In this document: piece after piece, positions 46,785 through 57,870 of the stretch
How the letters are laid out: every line of letters begins with the position of its first letter
Position numbering within the stretch: position 1 is the first letter of the stretch
NCBI RefSeq assembly: GCF_000003815.2
Contig: NC_049996.1
Span: forward strand, 4,145,617-4,209,616
DNA length: 64,000 nucleotides
Reading direction: 5' to 3'
Source: Branchiostoma floridae
Taxonomy: Eukaryota; Chordata; Leptocardii; Amphioxiformes; Branchiostomatidae
The notes under the pieces: model-generated
What the model saw: the letters and a program-made list of their open reading frames with translations, nothing else
The model's database searches: none
Told to the model about the DNA's origin: nothing
Translations under genes and position numbers: made by a program

Positions 46785-47295
46785 AGATCACTGTAAAATT
46801 TTAATGTTTTTGTTGAAAATAAAAATCTGTATTTTGATATGGTCGTCTTTGTCATCACTGGTGTCATTTGATTGAATTCAAGTTGTTAGAGGGTTGGGAG
46901 AGGGGCAAAAGTTTGGCAGGAAGGCATTCTTGAAGTCAGGTTGACCCTGTCCTTGGTGCTGAAAACCCTACTAAATACTATGTTCATAGAACAGTCTACC
47001 CTATATAAGTCGTCACTTTTATCACCTACAAAAAGGGATCACGTCTAGAATGCTACATTGTCCTTTTCTTTATACATGTAGACGCAAAAAGGAGATGGCT
47101 GGTTTTAAAAATATAGCGTTTTGTTGTTTTTATTTTGCTCTCTAGTTTTATATTGTTCCATAATATCTACCGTTTATATGGGTCAAAAGCGACCCCTATC
47201 AGGTAAGGAAATTATACCAGGAAAAATGTGACGTGTAACAGATAAGAAACATACAAAGACCGTTAGGAGCCCCCACTGACACGTAACGTTAATGT
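46785..47295 (+). repeat. 500-bp direct repeat, right copy
   Basis: Matches 21121-21625 in order and orientation. Carries an RE1-like motif (46946-46963) and the same exon-like block, here 47082-47202 between TACATGTAG and TATCAG|GTAAGG, with a better donor than the left copy. Confidence 0.75.
46946..46963 (-). promoter_or_regulatory. RE1/NRSE-like motif 8
   Basis: Minus strand TTCAGCACCAAGGACAGG, exact core. Confidence 0.6.
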
Positions 47296-47779
47296 GCACA
47301 GATGCCTCCTGCGTGAGTTCCAACATTCCAAGCCACATAGATACATGTACATGAAAACGAAAGACAGAGAGAGGTAAACAAACAAAGAAAACAATGGAAC
47401 AGTAACAAATGAAAGAAAACTTTTGTAAAATTGTTGCCAACTAAATTTTTGGAATGGTCACCGAATGTGGTGGCTCTAGCGCTAGCCGTTTGGAAAGCGT
47501 GAAAGTTGGCGCAGGCGTCAAAAGTGCCCCCCCCCCCTCGTCTGAATGACGTTAAAATACATGGCTACAGTGGACATTTCCTTCGTTGATCACGTGGTAG
47601 GTTATTTCATTATGGCAATGCTGTGATGAATAAACGTTCATCGTGACATTACGTCACCCTTGTGGTAAATTTATCTTCAGGAAGTGGTGAAGAGTAGAGA
47701 GTACCCATTTCCATGACAACAACATGGCTGACTATAAACGTACGTCTGTGTCTATCCATATGCTAAGCTGTAGACTGAT

Positions 47780-48458
47780 TACAAAACAGACGTCACTGCA
47801 TTGTAGACACCATCACGTACTGTAATCAGAGAACTCATCTGTAAAACGTCTTGTTTTCAGACTTCTACTTAGATTGGTCTTGAGATGGGGCCGAGTAAAG
47901 GTTAACTTCCCAAGCAAGAGAAGGGGAAATCACATTGTCTGTTTTTCTACTTATGTTTATGTATACTTTTCTAGCAATTCTTGTCGCTGTTTCTAACACA
48001 AATGTGTGCTGTAGCCTAAAAGGCAAAAACGGTGCAGACTTTTTTTCAACATCACAGGTTATTAAGCAAATTCATTGTTAACTTTTTGTATCGGTGGATG
48101 AAGGTATAGCAAATAATGTATTAATGTTTATGATACAAACAGAATAAAACATTTTACTGCTCTTTTGCCGTATACCAAAGAATCGTAATACATATGCTAA
48201 AGCTGAAGGGGAATATGTATAACGTTGCATAAATAAAACATCATCACGGGTAAGTATGGGACTATAACACGAAGAAGTTTGCTTCAGAGACATTCTAACT
48301 TTCACTGTCACCTTTACTGTAACCAAGTAGTAACTTGCTGCTCCAAACCGTCGATGTATCACATAAACAGGGAATCTATAAAGTGTATAAAACAGTAGGT
48401 CATCGAAAGCACTGTATTTGCATGGTGAACAAAACAAACGGATGACAAACCTTTCAAT
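47780..48458 (+). promoter_or_regulatory. Upstream region of LRR receptor gene 1 (module 1)
   Basis: First of four related upstream modules (others start near 50640, 51890 and 53160). Shared marks are AGACGTCAC (CRE-like), ATCACGTACTGTAATCA, GTCTTGAGMTGGG, AGAGAAGGGGAAATCA and TACATAAATAAAAC. The modules end at an ATG that begins MKVSGLL or MKVTGLL. Confidence 0.55.
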
Positions 48459-49475
48459 ATGAAAGTAAGTGGACTGTTACTGCTTATTTTGTTGGAATCT
48501 CTGTGGTCGGGCTGTTTTTGTCTGCCAGCGAAATGTCAGATACAGCAGCAGAAGTACAGTCGGACATCCATGATTTATTGTAATTCTCTGAGCCTTACCA
48601 TGATTCCTGATTCAATACCTTCCAACGTTTATAGATTGGATCTCAGGTTCAATAACATCAAAAACGTAACCTATCTGCCTCCTCTACCGAAACTGCGTTT
48701 GTTGGAAATGGCTTGGAACGGCATGGAATCATTTACCTGGATGTCTTTGCGTGTTCTACCAGATTTGACTTACTTATATCTAAATAGAAACCGACTACGG
48801 TATGTACAACTGGACAGCGTCATTGAACACCTGCCGCAGCTGAGAGTTGTTGATGTTAGCTATAACCAACTTGTATCAGTCTCTCAGTACGACCTGGGGT
48901 GGCCACAGGTGACAGAATTCGAAATCGCGGGAAACCCCTTTCGTTGTGACTGTGACCTCTTCTGGCTGATTGACAAGATGGCGTGTTTACAAGCCTGTGT
49001 GGGGATAAACGAGGAGGCCTGTTGTCTATCTTGCCCAGCAGCCTGCTTTCTTTCTACCAACCAGAAACGTACAGTCTGTCACAGTCCGAGTGGATTGAAC
49101 CGACTGCCTTTATCAGATGTGTCCACCCAACTGACCGGTTGTGGACCACACCAGCTGACCACAAAAGCTGCAATAGCCAGTACGGATGAGGTTAACATTC
49201 AAACTGTTAGCCAGTCACAGGCTATGGTTGACACCAGAGTGCACGGAAATGCTCGTTATGCCACAAGACCTAAACCAACTGTACATAACAGAAACATAGC
49301 GACAATAGATTTGAATCATATCAACGCATTGAATGGTAACACTACAACGGCAAATTGTATCGGCCAAAATATTTTTCTAAGCGCAATGGCAGGGACGATG
49401 AGCTGCATTACTATGGTGATATTGTGCTATTGCCTGTACAATAGGAAATGCTATAGCTATGCCCAAGCTAACTAA
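48459..49475 (+). CDS. LRR receptor gene 1, short tail, 338 aa
   Basis: Single-exon type I membrane protein. Signal peptide at 1-21 (MKVSGLLLLILLESLWSGCF), cysteine-bearing N-cap (C26, C41), four to five LRRs (about 56-160; for example LTYLYLNRNRLRYVQLDSVI), and an LRR-CT cap starting NPFRCDCDLFWL (159-170) with extra cysteine pairs to 207. A threonine/asparagine-rich stalk leads to one helix at about 305-326 and a 12-residue cytosolic tail (NRKCYSYAQAN at its end). An AATAAA follows at 49566. Ectodomain is very close to gene 2 (residues 38-235), so they arose by tandem duplication. Likely a surface recognition protein; ligand unknown. Resembles LRR-transmembrane receptors and the general build of lamprey VLRs, but no VLR identity is claimed. 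Confidence 0.85.
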   Translation: MKVSGLLLLILLESLWSGCFCLPAKCQIQQQKYSRTSMIYCNSLSLTMIPDSIPSNVYRLDLRFNNIKNVTYLPPLPKLRLLEMAWNGMESFTWMSLRVLPDLTYLYLNRNRLRYVQLDSVIEHLPQLRVVDVSYNQLVSVSQYDLGWPQVTEFEIAGNPFRCDCDLFWLIDKMACLQACVGINEEACCLSCPAACFLSTNQKRTVCHSPSGLNRLPLSDVSTQLTGCGPHQLTTKAAIASTDEVNIQTVSQSQAMVDTRVHGNARYATRPKPTVHNRNIATIDLNHINALNGNTTTANCIGQNIFLSAMAGTMSCITMVILCYCLYNRKCYSYAQAN

Positions 49476-49565
49476 GGTTTTCTAAGACAATTTACCAGAG
49501 GACGGGACTGACAAAAGGTACTCAGCTCAAACGTATAGCATTACTTTGCACTGTCAAAAATGCTT

Positions 49566-49571
49566 AATAAA
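49566..49571 (+). terminator. Polyadenylation signal of LRR gene 1
   Basis: AATAAA 90 bases after the stop codon, followed by a TTTT-rich stretch. Confidence 0.5.
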
Positions 49572-50630
49572 CCCATTTTGACTACACGGTACCTTTTAGA
49601 AATTAATGTAGAACAAATGTGTATGGAAAACACCGCTTACTTGATGTAACAGAGGTTTGCTTTGGTTGTAATGTTATATGTGGTTTGCGCTCGGGTTTGT
49701 ACATGACACGAACACGAGATGTTTATATGAGAATGTGTTTAACTGTTACTGTTGGTTAGAAATAAGGTCTATTCTTTGTCCTGTGAACTTTGGTATGTTT
49801 AATGAACGTTTTGATATGAAAGCAATCTTTATATGATATATCCTACATCATCATCATCATCATCATCATTATACTTGCTTAGACGATACTTTAAATATTT
49901 CATCACTATATCCAGCAATTAATTAGTATTGTATTGTAGTATTGTAGACAAATTATAATTTTCCATGAAAGTATTCAAATGAATATTGCCAGCTATGACG
50001 GCTTATGACAAAAGATAAAGAACTGTTTACTTGAAAACCAATACTCGTATATATGTCTTTTATTTACATATCAATCAATAGATGTTCGAAAAGTTTAATA
50101 GAGTTATGGGTATTCGGCTCTCATATGATAATAAGAAGAACGTTGTACAGAAATATGCATGTTATTTTGATAAAGAGAAAATATGGTATTATTTTCACAT
50201 TTAACTTTTATGGTGTCAGTTGTAAATAATGCAACCATTAGATTTGATCTACTTAGAATTGAGATCGCAATGTAAAAAGAATAAAGTTTGCTTTGCTCAA
50301 AAGATATCGTCTTTGTCGTTGTTTCAATGGAGTAAAGATGTTGAAGCGGTGGTACTTTTTTCATGAAGTAACTTTTCGAATGATACTCTCTAAACTGTAA
50401 GAAAGAAAACAAGACTCGTTACAGAAATATCAAACAAAACAAAAAAAGTTCACAATTCAAATAAGTCTTTGTTTTCATTTATGTCATACCCACCTGAGAA
50501 AACACATATTTCGATGCGAAATGCACCAGAAGTTGAGAAAATGATGGGTCCTCGAACAAAAGATTGTAAAAACAGCAATTTTAACGTCCGAATCCGGTAT
50601 TAGAATTTTCAACCGTGCCGTATTCGGCCC
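49572..50630. other. Spacer after LRR gene 1
   Basis: AT-rich; a (CAT)n microsatellite at about 49846-49870. No LRR-gene fragments or other features recognised. Confidence 0.5.
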
Positions 50631-50633
50631 TCT

Positions 50634-51444
50634 GTACAAGACAGACGTCACTAGACTCCATCACGTACTGTAATCACAGAACTCATCTGTAAAACGTCAT
50701 GTTTTCATACTTCTGCCTAGATTGGTCTTGAGCTGGGTCGTAAGTTATTTCGCCCAAAAAGGGAACGTAAAGGTCAATTCCTCGAGCTAGAGAAGGGGAA
50801 ATCACGTTGCCTGTTTTTCTACTTAATATGTTTATGTATGTTTTCCTGCGATTCTAGCTTGCCGCTGTTATTAAAACCATTGTGCGATGTAACCGCAAAG
50901 ACATAAAAGGTGCATTCTTTTCCAACCTGAAATCATTTTGTATCCATTTCATTTTTAAATTACGTTTTCAACGGGCAAACGAACTATCTTATGAATACTG
51001 TGTTAATGTTTGTAATAGGAACAGAGTAAAACATTTTTCTGCTTCTGTGTGGAGTATCCCAAAGAATTGTGTTACACAATTATGCTAAAGTTCAACTCGA
51101 ACTGGAATATGTATAATATTACATAAATAAAACGTCGTGACCGAATGTATGACAATATTACATAAAGATGCTTGCTTCAGAGAAAAGACTAAATGTCAAA
51201 GTAGTCTTTACTGTAACTGTTAATACTAGCTGACTGCTCCTAGATTTCGATGCGAACATGGAAACGCTAACATGTATATTTTAGTATCTGAGGTCATCGA
51301 AAGCATCTACATTTGTTTGCATTGCTGACCAACAGACATAGATGTCATTATTGACCTTGGAGAAGGGGGACCGTGGTTGTTGAAAATTTGATCCGTGTAT
51401 ACAGTGAAAAAGAAAATTTAGCATTGTACTACGTTCCGTTAAAT
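50634..51444 (+). promoter_or_regulatory. LRR upstream module 2
   Basis: Copy of the shared upstream region (AGACGTCACTAGACTCCATC through GTACTACGTTCCGTTAAAT), leading directly to the orphan leader at 51445. Confidence 0.55.
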
Positions 51445-51618
51445 ATGAAAGTAACTGGACTGTTATCATGGTTTCTTTTGATGGGATCTCTGTGGTCAGG
51501 GTACACAAAGATGCTACTATACACTACTATTTACTATAGAAAAACAATATTTGTACACATAATTTTGTTCAGTTCTATGGGAATCGACAGTTTTAAATTT
51601 TGTAGAACAATATTCTGA
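51445..51618 (+). pseudogene. Orphan signal-peptide fragment 1 of LRR receptor
   Basis: Begins MKVTGLLSWFLLMGSLWSGY, matching the leader of genes 1 and 2, then diverges at TCAGG|GTACAC and runs to a stop without LRR sequence. The junction falls where gene 1 has SLWSGC. The break could be a recombination point or a cryptic splice donor. No LRR body lies before the next module, so on its own it cannot make a receptor. Confidence 0.6.
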
Positions 51619-51884
51619 CTCGCCTATTTGGAGATGATAAGTTGTATGGTTGGTTGTAACGGTTGTGAGAATTGATGCATCTAAGTGTGTCGTACTTTTG
51701 GCACTTTTCAATGCAACAGCCACATATTTCATAGTGAATATGGAATCTTTAAGTAAGAAAAGGTAAATAAATTGATGTACAAGAAAGCCATGTAAGAGAG
51801 TTGAAATCTGTATAGCAACGACATTTGTTATTATTAGTTTATTAACTATGACTGAGCCTCTTCATATCGTAATCTGTGGACTGG

Positions 51885-52686
51885 TTACAAGGCTGACGTC
51901 ACGAGACACCATCGCGTACTGTAATCACAGAACTTATCTTTAAGACTCCATGTTTTCAGACTTTTATCTAGATTGGTCTTGAGCTGGGTCGTTAGTCATT
52001 TCCCCAAAAGGAAACATAAAGGTCAATTTTCCGAGCAAGAGAATGGGAAATCAAATTGTCTGTTTGTCTACGTATGCCTATGTATGTTTTCCTGGGATTC
52101 TAGCTTGCCATTGCTATTAAAACCATTGTGCAATGTAACCGCAAAGACATAAAAGGTGCATTCTTTTCCAACCGGAAATCATTGTGTATCCATTTTAATT
52201 TTTAACTTACGTTTTCTACGGGCAGACGAACGATCTTATGAATACTGTGTTAATGTTTGTAATTGGAACAGAGTAAAACATTTTTCTGCTTCTGTGGTGT
52301 GTACCAAAGAATAGTATCACATATGCTAAAGTTCAATTCGAACTGGAATATGTATAATATTACATAAATAAAACTTCGTGACCGAATGTATGACAATATT
52401 ACATAAAGATGCTTGCTTCAGAGAAAAGACTAAATATCACAGCAGTCTTTACTGTAACTGTAAGTACTAGCTGACTGCTCCTAGATTTCGATGCGAACAT
52501 GGAAACGCTAACATGTATATCTTAGTATCTGAGGTCATCGAAAGCATTCTACATTTGTTTGCATTGCTGACCAACAGACATAGATGTCATTATTGACCTT
52601 GGAGAAGGGGGACCGTGGTTGTTGAAAATTTGATCCGTGTATACAGTGAAAAAGAAAATTTAGCATTGTACTACGTACCGTTAAAT
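51885..52686 (+). promoter_or_regulatory. LRR upstream module 3
   Basis: Third copy, here with a full CRE palindrome TGACGTCA at 51894. Very close to module 2, including the sequence after the leader, so modules 2 and 3 are the youngest pair. Confidence 0.55.
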
Positions 52687-52872
52687 ATGAAAGTAACTGG
52701 ACTGTTATGGTTTCTTTTGATGGGATCTCTGTGGTCAGGGTACAAAAAGATGCTACTATACATTACTATTTACTATAGAATAACAATATTTGTACACATA
52801 ATTTTGTTCAGTTCTATGGGAATCGACAGTATTAAATTTTGTAGAACAATATCATCGCCTATTTGGGGATGA
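52687..52872 (+). pseudogene. Orphan signal-peptide fragment 2 of LRR receptor
   Basis: Begins MKVTGLLWFLLMGSLWSGYK and diverges from the receptors at the same point as fragment 1. It lacks three bases relative to fragment 1 in the leader and keeps the frame. Ends in TGA without LRR sequence. Confidence 0.6.
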
Positions 52873-53159
52873 TACGTTGTATATACTGTACTTTTTTGTC
52901 CATGTATATTCATTTGGTTGGTTGTAACGGGTTGTGACAATTGATACATAAAAACGTGTCGTACTTTTGGCACTTTTCAATGCAACAGCCACATATTTCA
53001 TACTAAATATGGAATCTTTAAGTAAGAAAACGTAAAGAAATTGATGTACAAGAAAGCCATATAAGAGAGTTGAAATCTTTATAGCAACGACATTTGTTAT
53101 TAATAGTTTATAAACTATGACAAAGCCTCTTCATATCGTAATCTTTGGACTGGTGACAA

Positions 53160-53960
53160 GGCAGACGTCGCGAGACACCATCACGTATTGTAATCACAGA
53201 ACTCATCTGTAAAACGTCATGTTTTCAGACTTGTACCTAGATTGTTCTTGTTGTGAGGGCGCGAGTTATTTCCAAAAAAAGGGAGAGTAAAGGTCAATTT
53301 CCCGAGCAAGGGAAAGGGAAATTAAATTGTCTGTTCTTCTACGTATGCCTATGTATGTTTTCCTGGGATTCTAGCTTGCCACTGCTATTAAAACCAGTGT
53401 GCGATGTAACCGCAAAGACATAAAAGGTGCATTCTTTTCCAACCTGAAATCATTTTGTATCCATTTCATTTTTAACTTACGTTTTCTACGGGCAGACGAA
53501 CGATCTTATGAATACTGTGTTAATGTTTGTAATAGGAACAGATTACAACATTTTTCTGCTTCTGTGGTGTGTACCATAGAATAGTATTACATATGCTAAA
53601 GTTGAACCTGAACTGAAATATGTATAATATTACATAATTAGAACGTCTTGACCGAATGTATGACAATATTACATAAAGATGCTTGCTTCAGAGAAAAGGC
53701 TAAATGTCACAGTAGTCTTAACTATAACCGCAAGTACTAGTTGGCTGCTCCAAGCTGTCGATGCGAACATGGAAACAAGGAAACCCTAACATGTGTATCT
53801 TAATATCTGAGGTCATCGAAAGCATCGACCTTTGTTGCTGACCAACGCAGACGGGTTTCATTATAGATCCCGAAGAAGACGACCGTGGTTGTTAAATGAT
53901 CCGTGAGTATCTTTGTGTTGGAAGAGAGTTGTACATTGTACTTGTAACGGACCGTTGAAT
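53160..53960 (+). promoter_or_regulatory. LRR upstream module 4 (gene 2)
   Basis: Fourth copy (AGACGTCGCGAGACACCATC onward) leading to the ATG of gene 2 at about the same distance, near 800 bp, as in modules 2 and 3. Confidence 0.55.
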
Positions 53961-54984
53961 ATGAAAGTAAGTGGACTGTTGCTGTTTCTTTTGTTTCTGT
54001 GTTTGGGATGTTCTTGTCTGCCAGACAAATGTCTGATACAGCAACAGGCGTGCTGTCAGACATCCATGATTTATTGTAAATCTCTGCACCTCATCACGAT
54101 TCCTGATGAAATCCCTTCCAACGTTTATAGATTGGAGTTCAAGTTCAATAACATAAAAAACGTAACCTATCTGCCACCTCTACCGAAACTGCGTTGGTTG
54201 GACATAGGTTGGAACGACATAGAATCGTTTTCCTGGATGTCGTTGCGTGCTCTACCAGTTTTGAAATATTTATATCTAGATAGAAACCAACTACGGTATG
54301 TGCAACTGGACAGCGTCATTGAGCACCTGCCGCAGCTGAAATACGTTAATCTACGTTTTAACAAACTGGTTTCGGTCTCTCAGTACCAACTGGGATTGCC
54401 ACAGGTGACAGAATTCGAAATCGAAGGAAACCCGTTTCATTGTGACTGTGACCTCTTCTGGCTGATTGACAAGATGGCATGTTTACAGGCGTGTTCGAGG
54501 ATAGAAGAGAAGACCTGTTGTCTATGTACATTCTGCTTTCTTGCTGCCAACCAGAAACGTACAGTCTGTCACAGTCCGAGTGGACTGAACCAACTGCCTT
54601 TATCAGATGTGTCCACTCTACTGACCAATTGTGGACCACACCAGCTGACCACAAAAGCAGCCATGGTCCCAACTGATGAGCTTGAGAATCAAATGGAGAG
54701 CAACGCCACTTCTGTCAGAGATAGCAACAAGATAAACCAGTCACAGGGTGAACTAACAGCTGAAGAATCCGACAAATTGATAATGACAAATCCTACGCAG
54801 GCCATCAAGAAGTCGTCTACTTACACCATGAAAAGGGCGAAACAAGAGGATGACGAAGTTCCGGTTGTCTACCTCGCCATCATTGTGATAGGAACGTTAC
54901 TGATTTTGATCTTCATCTTTTGTATTGTCGGAATGAAGATGAAGATCAATCTATGCCTCCACCACCGTGCAGAAGCCAGCATAG
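53961..54984 (+). CDS. LRR gene 2, exon 1
   Basis: Encodes the leader, ectodomain, transmembrane helix and first tail residues (HHRAEAS), ending one base into codon 342. Confidence 0.8.
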
Positions 54985-56248
54985 GTTTGTTTATTTGTTT
55001 CTTTGGTAGGATTCTTGTGGCTATCTTCCTGAAGTCCTACCTAATAATTGTAATCAAACATCACTAGTAGTGTCACTTTACCATTATTACAAGTTTACAA
55101 GTTATTAAGAATATAGATAGTCTTATACCATCGACTAACTAAGGTATTACACAACCTTGACAAACCCTGTCTAAACATAAAGGTCTGAGACTATCTAGAG
55201 ATACAATTTATCTTAATAAACTTATGATAAGTTAGAAATATTATCAATGGCCAGAGGTCACACGAAGTTTACAACACAAATATGATGTATCTCTGTACAT
55301 CCATATATTTTTTCTCCGTTTGTTTGTTCAATCCTTCGCCATTCCTGCTTATCTGTGAATTCAATGTACATATCTTACCACGGCACCTTTACTTTCAATA
55401 TATAGCTATCCCCATATGTTGCTTTCACCCAGAGTTGTACGGAAACAATGCTCGACCAGCCTACATTACACTTTGTAATCCACTGTTTCTTTTCAGGAGC
55501 TGTCTGTCACGGGCACCCAGCTGTCAATCATATTGTAGGACCTGTCAATCACGGAAACTTAGCTGTCAGTCACATAACACCACCAATAGGAAACTCTCTC
55601 TACCAAGGCACCACAGATGGACAAGATCTACATTACTACCATTCGTCTGACACAGAGGAGAACCAAACTTCGGCTCCAACCCTAAACCGCTCACACCAGA
55701 GCACCGCTGAGGAAAGTTTCCATGCAGACCATCTAGCCGTTCCAGAAAATACTCCACACTGTATGGGATCTACCAATAGCAGCATCTCACAAGCACAAAC
55801 CGTGTCATCCCGCTTGTATGTGTCAATGGACGGCAACACTTCTGATGAAGGTCTACACAATGAAAACCATTGCATAGAATCTAGTAGCATGTACAATCAC
55901 GCCCAAACACCTACCGCATCGCCTCAATTGTATTCCTTGCCTTCGGAAGAAGGTCCACACAACGAAAACCATAGCATAGAATCTAGTAGTATGTATAATC
56001 ATGCCCAAACACCTACAACATCGCCCCACCTGTATTCCTTGCCTAATGTCAACTCAACAACCATCCACTCTTCTGAAGCAGAAGGCTTAGATCATGGACA
56101 CCCTGTTGCTCTTGATAATGAAGAACAGTCCATAGAACCTATCTATGGTACACATGCTCGAGCATCAGCAGCTACAACATCCCGCCTGTACAACATGTGT
56201 GACTTGCACAACTTACTGATTATTATTAAAGAGGATTTTACTGAATAG
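53961..56248 (+). CDS. LRR receptor gene 2, long tail, two exons, 591 aa
   Basis: Exon 1 is 53961-54984, exon 2 is 55497-56248. Start at 53961 is chosen because the preceding in-frame codons are not conserved and this ATG begins the same leader as gene 1. Signal peptide 1-20; N-cap cysteines; LRRs at about 54-158; LRR-CT from NPFHCDCDLFWL (157-168) to C223; sequons N249 and others in a charged stalk; helix at about 301-323 (PVVYLAIIVIGTLLILIFIF). Cytosolic tail of about 268 residues, mostly in exon 2. Splicing at CATAG|GTTTGT (phase 1) to TTTTCAG|GAGCT keeps the frame. Without splicing the protein would end at residue 369 with a hydrophobic tail. Probably a signalling partner of the short-tailed gene 1 product. 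Confidence 0.8.
55497..56248 (+). CDS. LRR gene 2, exon 2 (cytosolic tail)
   Basis: Encodes residues 342-591. Two near-identical 34-residue repeats (about 459-492 and 493-526; HNENHSIESSSMYNHAQTP) and a third, looser copy (SIEPIYGTHARASAATTSRL). Each ends in a tyrosine motif LYxx: SRLYVSM at 446-452 is a YxxM site of the type bound by PI3-kinase SH2 domains; the others are LYSLP, LYSLP and LYNM. No ITAM or ITIM fits. Confidence 0.75.
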
Positions 56249-57600
56249 GGACTTGAGTCTATCAGAATAACCGTTACCACTGTAGGGCTCATACCGCTCT
56301 AAGAGCAAATTCTAGGGACAATCACTGACAGGGCGTGCCTGATGAAGGTAAGGAAGATTTTATTTGGACACTACTACTGTAGGGTTGATAAAATGTGATA
56401 CAGGCATCACCTATATATGGTTAACGTATGACGATAGACAAAAAAATGGGACTACGTGCTCATAGCTTTGTTTGAATTTGACGAAACGACTGCACGAGTT
56501 TATTGGATGCTGTTGATGAATACCAATTGCTTAGTGATATGGTTTGGTCACAGCTGGATCTGCCTAATTGTGATCAATGTTTTGGTAGGTCAAAGTAGCT
56601 TTTATGACTTGATTTTGTTTTGTTGTGAAGATGTAGTAACGGGTTCATAGGGTTAGAGAATGTGAGGATATATTCTCTATATCGGGTACCCTATTCTAAA
56701 AGCATGAGAGTTTCAAGAGGTAACTCCTTGCTTTGGGCACGTGAGAAAAGTATATTGTGTTGTGTTGATGTTGGAAACAAATACAGTTACTACGATTAGT
56801 CTTTTTCCAAAAACAAATAATTACAAGGGTCTGAGTATGTTGTACAAATGTGATTGATAGCTGCAAGGGCGAAAGATTAATTTTTGAAAGTAGGTTTTGG
56901 GTTTTGCTTGAAAAATATATGATTTTATAATATTACACTTATTTCATGTCGCTAATTAATATTCACACTCTAAATTGAGAAAATGAATGGAACAGCAGTC
57001 ATCTTCATCATATATGTTTTAATTATTATTATAAAGTATGGTAATACGAAACATTTGAGTGGCTATATTAGGGTTTTCTTTGCTATGGATCTAAAAGTAA
57101 AGGAAAAATACCTGCACCAACATACTCAACCCCTCCCCTGATAATTTCCGGTTTGTCCCTAAAGAAACAGACCAACACTGTTCAGTACATTGGCCTACGG
57201 CCTTTCCTCCTGCAATTTACTGTTAAGTTGAAATTTAAGGCTTGCAATGACGTCTTACCTTGAAGGATTTGGTTTGATTTGATTCGGATCTCCATTAGTG
57301 ATTGGTATGTCACTATTTTCTCACTAATTATAAGAATGTATTAAAAACAGGTGCAAGTGGATGTGCCTGTTGAGATCTTTCATTTTTACACATATACAGT
57401 TACTTGTCTGCTTGCATATCGACATGATGATGGCATCAAGACAGATTCTATGTTTCACATTTTTAGTGGCATGATCTGGTCAAGGTGCTGGGCCGAGATG
57501 GACAGATTTACGATGGGTGGAGTTGGTAACGGTCCAAGTCGTCCTGATGCCATAACAGAGAGTTGAAGGAAAATTTGTTTGATTATAACATTATATATTT
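56249..57600. other. Spacer between LRR gene 2 and LINE
   Basis: AT-rich, no clear polyadenylation signal for gene 2 and no recognised gene or repeat. Short frames at 56456-56650 and 57351-57566 lack support. Confidence 0.4.
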
Positions 57601-57870
57601 TAGTCAAACATTATTCATTTTTGTCAGAAACAGGTTTTCGTTTCATCGTAGAACTACTTCATCATCTTAGCCTGTAAGAGCCTAAACGAGCAATCAAGGT
57701 CTTCATTTCATTCATTCGTGCATTCTATTATTCATTCATTCATTTTTAGTCAAACATTATTCATTTTCGTCAGAAACAGGTTTTCATTTCATCGAAGAAC
57801 TACTTCATCATCTTAGCCTGTAAGAGCCTAAACGAACAATAAAGGTCTTCATTTCATTCATTCATGCATT
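57601..57870. repeat. 146-bp tandem duplication with ATTC microsatellite
   Basis: TAGTCAAACATTATTCATTT at 57601 recurs at 57747; each copy ends in (TTCA)n repeats. It abuts the 3' end of the minus-strand LINE, whose tail appears to be the same AATG-type repeat. Confidence 0.85.

Noticed and set aside
21273-46963. CTGA at the end of the repeated CCTTGGTGCTGAA motif as D box of C/D snoRNAs
   Set aside because: No TGATGA C box at a suitable distance upstream of most copies and no terminal stem.
21121-47295. 500-bp direct repeats as LTRs of a giant element
   Set aside because: They lack TG..CA ends, target duplications, a primer binding site or any retroviral-type coding sequence between them, and have diverged considerably.
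48459-54984. LRR genes as true variable lymphocyte receptors
   Set aside because: Both bodies are complete, germline-encoded and transmembrane, with no flanking LRR cassettes; similarity is only in general architecture.
55840-56200. ITAM or ITIM motifs in the LRR gene 2 tail
   Set aside because: Tyrosine +3 residues are A, P, M or H and the -2 positions do not fit; only one YxxM site stands.
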